Source: Lentilactobacillus sunkii DSM 19904 (GTDB lineage: Bacteria > Bacillota > Bacilli > Lactobacillales > Lactobacillaceae). Taken from it: 64,000 nucleotides of DNA. The stretch lies in the NCBI RefSeq assembly GCF_001435575.1, contig NZ_AZEA01000005.1:1-64000 (forward strand). The letters are read 5' to 3'. The position numbers and the translations under genes are program-made. Shown piece by piece: positions 63,365-64,000 of the stretch; position 1 is the first letter of the stretch; every line of letters starts with the position of its first letter. The notes beneath the pieces were generated by a model. The model did no database searches. It saw nothing but the letters and a program-made list of their open reading frames with translations, and had not been told where the DNA came from.

Positions 63365-63402
63365 AGAAGTCGCTGACAAATTTTGAATTGTCAATGACTT
63401 CT
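63365..63402 (-). terminator. Terminator of the Nramp gene
   Basis: AGAAGTC-TGACAA pairs with TTGTCA-GACTTCT, and on the minus strand a TTTTCTTTT tail follows. Confidence 0.8.
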
Positions 63403-63469
63403 CACTGTTAAATACTTTTATAAAGAATAGGATGAAAATCAACTGATTTTTTATAAAGGCCTTTAACTG

Positions 63470-64000
63470 CTACTTCATCAATCCAACAGTTTGAAGAATC
63501 AGATAGATGTTTAAAGTAACCAGAACGACTGTTGCAAACCAGGCTGCATATTTTACCCAAGCGTGGTTAACAAACTCGCCCATCAGCTTCTTGTTACTGG
63601 TGAACATCACCAGCGGGATGATGGCAAACGGTAAGGCAATACTCAGGAACACTTGTGATGCTGTCAGTAAGCCTTCAATTTTTGCTTCATTTCCATGATA
63701 GTAAATGGCGAAGATCAACACTGGGGTTACTGAAAGCAAACGGGTAATCAACCGTTGTGCCCACAGTGGCATTCTTAAATGAATGAACCCTTCCATGATG
63801 ATCTGTCCTGACAAGGTTCCGGTAATCGTTGAGCTTTGACCTGATGATAACAGGGCAACCGCGAACAGCATACTCAAAACCGGGCTGGCAATTGCACCAA
63901 CAATGTGTGAATCCTGTAAGGCGTTGAATAAATCAACGAACCGGCCAACTGAACTGTCTGTTCCAAAGAACAAAGCTGCACCAAGTACCAACAGCAAACT
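63470..64000 (-). CDS. mntH: Nramp-family Mn2+ transporter, 3' part
   Basis: Only the C-terminal ~175 residues are in the window; the start lies beyond base 64000. [20 protein letters not shown] is the conserved MntH/Nramp metal-binding and gating segment, followed by about four membrane helices. It is a proton-coupled Mn2+/Fe2+ importer. It has its own terminator at 63365-63402. Confidence 0.92.
   Translation of the reverse strand, partial: SLLLVLGAALFFGTDSSVGRFVDLFNALQDSHIVGAIASPVLSMLFAVALLSSGQSSTITGTLSGQIIMEGFIHLRMPLWAQRLITRLLSVTPVLIFAIYYHGNEAKIEGLLTASQVFLSIALPFAIIPLVMFTSNKKLMGEFVNHAWVKYAAWFATVVLVTLNIYLILQTVGLMK

Noticed and set aside
1-64000. tRNA genes, insertion sequences or phage genes
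   Set aside because: I saw no tRNA-like cloverleaf, no transposase-like protein and no phage structural or lysis gene in the window.

Overview
The window looks like a chromosomal segment of a heterofermentative lactobacillus, perhaps of the Lentilactobacillus/Levilactobacillus kind. The reasons are the low-GC codon usage, strong AGGAGG ribosome binding sites, T-box leaders on amino-acid genes, many cre-like (CcpA) boxes, a two-gene LacL/LacM beta-galactosidase, a glycerol facilitator and a propanediol-type iron alcohol dehydrogenase. The species cannot be fixed from the sequence alone. I saw no phage, insertion sequence, CRISPR array or tRNA.

Left part (1-18 kb): an rRNA-type promoter and leader firing leftwards out of the window; tyrS with a tyrosine T-box; small secreted or membrane proteins, including a snapalysin-like HExxHxxGxxD protease and two related secreted proteins; rfbB; an iron alcohol dehydrogenase; a T-box-controlled transsulfuration enzyme; a glycerol facilitator; an MFS efflux pump; a lone hisD under a histidine T-box; a hemolysin III-type protein; and a DUF975 gene broken by a one-base deletion.

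Middle part (18-35 kb): a small uronate set (KDG kinase, uxuA, GntR regulator), a D,D-carboxypeptidase, redox enzymes, a MalY/PatB-type lyase, a nudix hydrolase, a drug-efflux-type MFS protein, a second metzincin-like protease, a CPBP protease and an esterase. Several gaps carry long hairpin repeats of one architecture, and one gap carries a tandem 144-145 bp repeat ending in a 30-bp perfect inverted repeat.

Right part (35-61 kb): a large sugar-acid and galactoside locus. It encodes a complete glucuronate route (uxaC, uxuB, uxuA, kdgK, kdgA), three GPH-type and one MFS-type transporter, a GH43 protein resembling exo-beta-1,3-galactanases, a GH115-like alpha-glucuronidase, a DUF2264 protein, LacL/LacM, an AraC regulator and a second GntR regulator. 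No hydrolase has a signal peptide, so imported oligosaccharides are probably cut inside the cell. Most promoters share an AT-rich palindromic motif (core CTAATATAT) and a cre box, suggesting a common regulon under a GntR repressor and CcpA. Five paralogues of an unrecognised small protein of about 116-130 residues occur between 30 and 59 kb; four sit just downstream of transporter or hydrolase genes in this locus. I regard this transporter-linked family, inside a possible arabinogalactan- or glucuronogalactan-type utilisation locus, as the best candidate for an undescribed system.

Right edge (61-64 kb): a tyrosine-phosphatase gene with an in-frame stop, another hairpin repeat, a CorA-type channel and the 3' part of an Nramp (MntH) gene.
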